Positions 6,171 through 8,634 of a stretch of 8,634 nucleotides of DNA are shown one piece after another; position 1 is the stretch's first letter; the number at the start of each line of letters is the position of its first letter. The notes beneath the pieces were generated by a model, which saw only the letters and a list, made by a program, of their open reading frames with translations, had not been told where the DNA came from and did no database searches. The DNA comes from Geoglobus sp. GTDB lineage: Archaea; Halobacteriota; Archaeoglobi; Archaeoglobales; Archaeoglobaceae. Where the stretch lies: the NCBI GenBank assembly GCA_027019885.1, contig JALUWC010000373.1:1-8634 (forward strand), given 5' to 3'. The translations under genes were made by a program, and so were the position numbers.

Positions 6171-6638
6171 ATGTTTGACATTTTTGGTGATGAAAGGGGC
6201 AACAAGAAGAAGAGAACTCTGACTACTGCCCAATTGAAGGACTTTAAAGCAGCAGTAGGTAAATGTGAGATATGTGGTAAGAAATTCTCTGTTTCTGTAT
6301 TGCAGCATCACCATATAGTGCCGAAAGAAAAGGGTGGAAGTGACAATCTGCTAACAAACGTGCTGGTAGTGTGTGGTACGTGTCATGATATGGCTCATAA
6401 AGGATTTTACAAACAGAAAGAATTGCGTGAAAAGATAAAGAAGAGATCAAAGAAAGTTGTCGAACAAATTAAGGCCATAGAAGGCAGGAGACGAAGCTTG
6501 AGAAAGAAAAAGAAAGGAGATAGTCACACAGGCTTTGGGTTAGATGTTCCAAGTATTGATATTCCGGATCCATTTGCACCCCCTAAAAAAGGCAGGGGTA
6601 AAAAGAAAAAAAGAAATGACGACTGGTTTGGATTTTAA
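6171..6638 (+). CDS. HNH-endonuclease domain protein with basic, disordered tail
   Basis: The 155-residue product carries a compact HNH/treble-clef domain at about 30-77. CEIC (32-35) and CGTC (68-71) are the zinc knuckle pairs. HHHIVPKEKGGSDN (46-59) supplies the catalytic His, N63 (in TNVLVVC) fits the central Asn, and H72 or H76 the last His. The residues expected for a metal-dependent DNA nick or cut are present, so activity is plausible but inferred. The region from 85 to about 115 is helical and very lysine/arginine-rich. The tail (120-155) is low-complexity with FGLDVPSIDIPDPF, another basic run, and an aromatic DWFGF end. The start follows GGAGGT by 6 bases and the mini-membrane-protein stop by 3 bases. 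Similar lone HNH proteins occur in plasmids and viruses. Confidence 0.8.
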   Translation: MFDIFGDERGNKKKRTLTTAQLKDFKAAVGKCEICGKKFSVSVLQHHHIVPKEKGGSDNLLTNVLVVCGTCHDMAHKGFYKQKELREKIKKRSKKVVEQIKAIEGRRRSLRKKKKGDSHTGFGLDVPSIDIPDPFAPPKKGRGKKKKRNDDWFGF

Positions 6639-6650
6639 ATGAAAAAATAG
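6639..6650 (-). terminator. possible T-rich terminator of the ROK/isomerase operon
   Basis: On the minus strand CTATTTTTTCAT lies about 35 bp past the isomerase stop. It includes a run of six T, typical of archaeal termination, but there is no hairpin. Confidence 0.35.
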
Positions 6651-6682
6651 CACTGATCGGCACCAGATAACACGAGGGAGAG

Positions 6683-7624
6683 TTAATCATAATGCTCCGG
6701 GCTGAGGGTTATCTCCTCCCCTCCAAACTCTCTGTAGCCCAAGTGATCCCGTATCACGATGTAGGCCATCTCAGGAGGTATGGCTCCAATTTCGGTGACG
6801 ATAAGGTCTATGTAGTCCCTTGGGGTAACATCGAATGCGGGGTTCCTCACGATGACCTTCGGATGCTCCAGCAGCTCTCCATCAATGACCTCTCTCGCAT
6901 CCCTCTCCTCGATAACAACCAGCTCTCCGAGCAGGGTTTTTGGGCTGAACTTGTAGGTCTCCGCTGCTACCATGAACGGAACTCTCGCCTCTTTGGCTGC
7001 AAGAGCTATCTGGGAGGTGCCTGTCTTGTTTATCAGGGCGCCGTTAACAGTGACTGTATCTGCCCCTACAACAACCACATCCACCTCCTTCATGAAGTAC
7101 CTCACAGCCGAATCCACAATCAGCGTGACGTCAATTCCGTAGTCGGAGAGCTCCTTCGCTGTGAGGTAACCCTGATGCCTCGGTCTCGACTCCGTCGCAA
7201 TAACCCTGATGACCTTCCCCTCATCGAAGGCATGCTTTATCACGGACAGCGCTGCTGAAGAGTTGCAGTGAGTCATTACAGTGGAGCCGTCCATTATCCT
7301 CTTTGCTCCTATCCTGCCTATCTTCTCTCTTGCGGTATCAACCCACTCTATGAACTCCTCGGCTCGCTTTATCAGACTCTCCCTCTTTTCCTCATCGCTC
7401 CTGCCAGAGTAACTCATCACGTAGTTTATCGCGTTGAACAGACTCACAGCAGTTGGACGGGTGTTCATCAGCCTTTTGCTGGCTTTCTCCATCTCCCCGT
7501 CGAAGTTTCTGCTGACGGTCTTCGCATACTCCATGAGCGTCTCCGCTGCAAACCTTGCAATTCTCGCAGCCCCTCTTACCTCCATGCTTTCTATTTTCCT
7601 TGCAGCCTCTTCAATCAGATTCAT
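6683..7624 (-). CDS. ribose-1,5-bisphosphate isomerase (eIF2B-alpha-like family)
   Basis: This cytoplasmic enzyme converts ribose-1,5-bisphosphate to ribulose-1,5-bisphosphate, the substrate of type III Rubisco in archaeal AMP/nucleoside salvage. The 313-residue product has the helical N-terminal domain of eIF2B-like isomerases (about 1-105) and a Rossmann-like C-terminal domain. C120 in MTHCNSSAA and D189 in VVVGADTV are 69 residues apart, the same spacing as the catalytic Cys133/Asp202 pair of the characterised Thermococcus enzyme. NKTGTSQIA (199-207) is the family's phosphate-side loop. It is more likely this enzyme than methylthioribose-1-phosphate isomerase or a true initiation factor subunit. 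The ATG overlaps the stop of the upstream ROK gene in ATGA (7621-7624), with GGTGG/GGAGG upstream, so the two are translationally coupled. Confidence 0.88.
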   Translation of the reverse strand: MNLIEEAARKIESMEVRGAARIARFAAETLMEYAKTVSRNFDGEMEKASKRLMNTRPTAVSLFNAINYVMSYSGRSDEEKRESLIKRAEEFIEWVDTAREKIGRIGAKRIMDGSTVMTHCNSSAALSVIKHAFDEGKVIRVIATESRPRHQGYLTAKELSDYGIDVTLIVDSAVRYFMKEVDVVVVGADTVTVNGALINKTGTSQIALAAKEARVPFMVAAETYKFSPKTLLGELVVIEERDAREVIDGELLEHPKVIVRNPAFDVTPRDYIDLIVTEIGAIPPEMAYIVIRDHLGYREFGGEEITLSPEHYD

Positions 7625-8358
7625 CCTCCACCACCTGACAGAATCGCCGCTCCCTTAGCGACTGCGAGGGCATCTTTTATAATCCTTATCTCCGGCCTGA
7701 ACTCGGGGGGCAGGAAGCTGTAGATGAGCTCAAAATCCTCAGGCTCGAGCACTGCAGAAATCCGTCCTCCAAAAACCACAGCTTCAGGATCGAGGATCAC
7801 TACCGCCTTGGCGATCTCCGCACACAGCACCCTGAAACCATCCAGTCCGAGAAGTTTCTCCCTGTTCAGCTCCCTGCCAAACCTCCTCTTTATCGCCCAT
7901 CCGCTGAAGAAAGTTTCCAGATGTCCGATACCTCCGCAGACGCATCTCTCGTTTCCTCCAACAAACACATGCCCTATTTCAGATGCAAGTCCATTACCCC
8001 TGTAAAGCCTCGAGTCCGCGATTATTGCAGAACCTATACCCGTGCCGAGCGTTACGGCGAAAATGTTACTGAATTCAGTAATGTGATGGGCGTAGATGGC
8101 GAAGCAGTTGGCATCGTTCTCCACTTTTCTCCCCTCAAAGAGCCCCGCATCAAACCCGGGGATGTTGGGGGTTCTGATAACCTCGCCTTCCTTCACCCAG
8201 CCCGCTATCGCAAAAACTGCATCGCTGTACTTCTCCACAATCTCAGGATTCCCCAGAAATTCAGAGGTTTTGAGGGTCTGGATGTGGATAAATTTTCGAC
8301 CATCAAAGGAAACGATGTCGGTGAACGTGCCTCCAACGTCAATACCAAAGTGCACCAT
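7621..8358 (-). CDS. ROK-family sugar kinase (glucokinase-like)
   Basis: ROK proteins phosphorylate sugars with ATP in the cytoplasm. Numbering from ATG 8358 (245 aa): GIDVGGTFTDIV (5-16) is the N-terminal phosphate loop, ENDAN (80-84) carries the catalytic Asp D82, LGTGIGSAI (104-112) is the second phosphate loop, and SEIGH (126-130) precedes the zinc motif CVCGGIGHLE (139-148). Zinc ligands are H130, C139, C141 and, unusually, H146 where many members have Cys. VFGG at about 195-198 is the adenosine-side loop. It is shorter than the usual 300 or so residues but has all key motifs, so it is not obviously truncated. An in-frame TTG at 8361 is less likely. The substrate is unknown; coupling to the isomerase suggests ribose or nucleoside metabolism. 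There is no DNA-binding domain, so it is not a ROK repressor. Confidence 0.85.
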   Translation of the reverse strand: MVHFGIDVGGTFTDIVSFDGRKFIHIQTLKTSEFLGNPEIVEKYSDAVFAIAGWVKEGEVIRTPNIPGFDAGLFEGRKVENDANCFAIYAHHITEFSNIFAVTLGTGIGSAIIADSRLYRGNGLASEIGHVFVGGNERCVCGGIGHLETFFSGWAIKRRFGRELNREKLLGLDGFRVLCAEIAKAVVILDPEAVVFGGRISAVLEPEDFELIYSFLPPEFRPEIRIIKDALAVAKGAAILSGGGG

Positions 8359-8381
8359 CAACCATCTTTTTGTGGAAAAAG

Positions 8382-8390
8382 TATTAAAGT
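8382..8390 (-). promoter_or_regulatory. TATA-like box of the ROK/isomerase operon
   Basis: ACTTTAATAC on the minus strand is centred about 27 bp before ATG 8358, compatible with a leaderless or very short-leader transcript. No strong Shine-Dalgarno precedes the ATG. Confidence 0.4.
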
Positions 8391-8473
8391 TTCCATACCC
8401 GGTTAGCAGACTGGTTCATGTTCTGAGAACAAGGGAATTCGATAGGAGTGGAAAAGGAATGAGAATGACAGAA

Positions 8474-8634
8474 TCACAACATCCTCAAAATTGACCAAAC
8501 CTGATAAGCTCCGAACAGCAAAGTCGGAATCAAAGCTGTAAAGAAAGCCTCTCTGAATTCAATTTTCCTCGCATGTTTTACTGCAAAAATCCAGATTGTT
8601 AGAGACCATACAGTAACTGCAAGATTTATGATCA
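8474..8634 (-). CDS. C-terminal end of an integral membrane protein (partial)
   Basis: The frame enters from the right edge and ends at TGA 8474-8476, giving 52 residues. It shows two hydrophobic segments: one around NLAVTVWSLTIWIFAV (3-18), and a second, FFTALIPTLLFGAYQVW, at about 30-46. They are separated by a charged loop KHARKIEFRE. The loop-then-helix ending looks like multi-pass proteins of the Yip1-domain type, but this is too little sequence to assign a family. It lies 115 bp upstream of the ROK gene on the same strand; the ROK promoter suggests separate transcription. Confidence 0.65.
   Translation of the reverse strand, partial: IINLAVTVWSLTIWIFAVKHARKIEFREAFFTALIPTLLFGAYQVWSILRML

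Noticed and set aside
6692..7258. 188-aa plus-strand ORF antisense to the isomerase
   Set aside because: It is a shadow frame of a clearly conserved gene, with cysteine-rich low-similarity translation and no promoter or ribosome site.
7268..8494. Several plus-strand ORFs antisense to the ROK and isomerase genes
   Set aside because: They are shadow frames; the minus-strand genes carry complete family motifs.

Overview
The window looks archaeal and most resembles a member of the Archaeoglobales. That is a judgement from protein style and gene content, not a search. The supports are TATA/BRE-like boxes placed about 25 bp before several start codons (leaderless mRNAs), purine-rich Shine-Dalgarno sites at internal operon genes, a CCA-less tRNA-Arg gene, and an archaeal-type ribose-1,5-bisphosphate isomerase.

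Layout. Positions 1-628 (minus) hold the N-terminal 209 residues of a prenyltransferase/squalene-oxidase-repeat protein that runs off the left edge. A 39-residue small ORF (811-930) comes next, then the histidine pair hisA-hisB (979-2248, plus), separated by one base. A membrane-anchored, cysteine-rich ferredoxin-like protein (2277-3200, minus) converges on hisB. A transglutaminase-like cysteine-protease-type gene (3401-4046, minus) is broken by a one-base shift in a homopolymer. A tRNA-Arg(CCG) gene lies at 4127-4198 (minus).

From the tRNA to about 6640 the DNA is AT-rich and looks accessory. It holds a decayed DDE transposase (about 4290-4690, minus), a DUF3800 protein (4996-5799), a spacer with a possible relic, a 34-residue membrane peptide (6063-6167), and a coupled HNH-nuclease-type protein (6171-6638).

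From 6683 on, composition becomes GC-richer and core-like. A ROK-family kinase and ribose-1,5-bisphosphate isomerase form a translationally coupled minus-strand pair with a 4-base overlap. A partial membrane protein enters from the right edge (8474-8634, minus).

How the genes fit together: HisA and HisB catalyse two steps of histidine synthesis. The isomerase makes ribulose-1,5-bisphosphate for type III Rubisco in archaeal nucleoside/AMP salvage; its coupling to a ROK kinase suggests, by inference only, that the kinase supplies a phosphorylated sugar to the same route. The tRNA-to-6640 segment is where elements have inserted and decayed. The strongest candidates for something undescribed are the mini-membrane-protein/HNH pair and the ROK-isomerase coupling.
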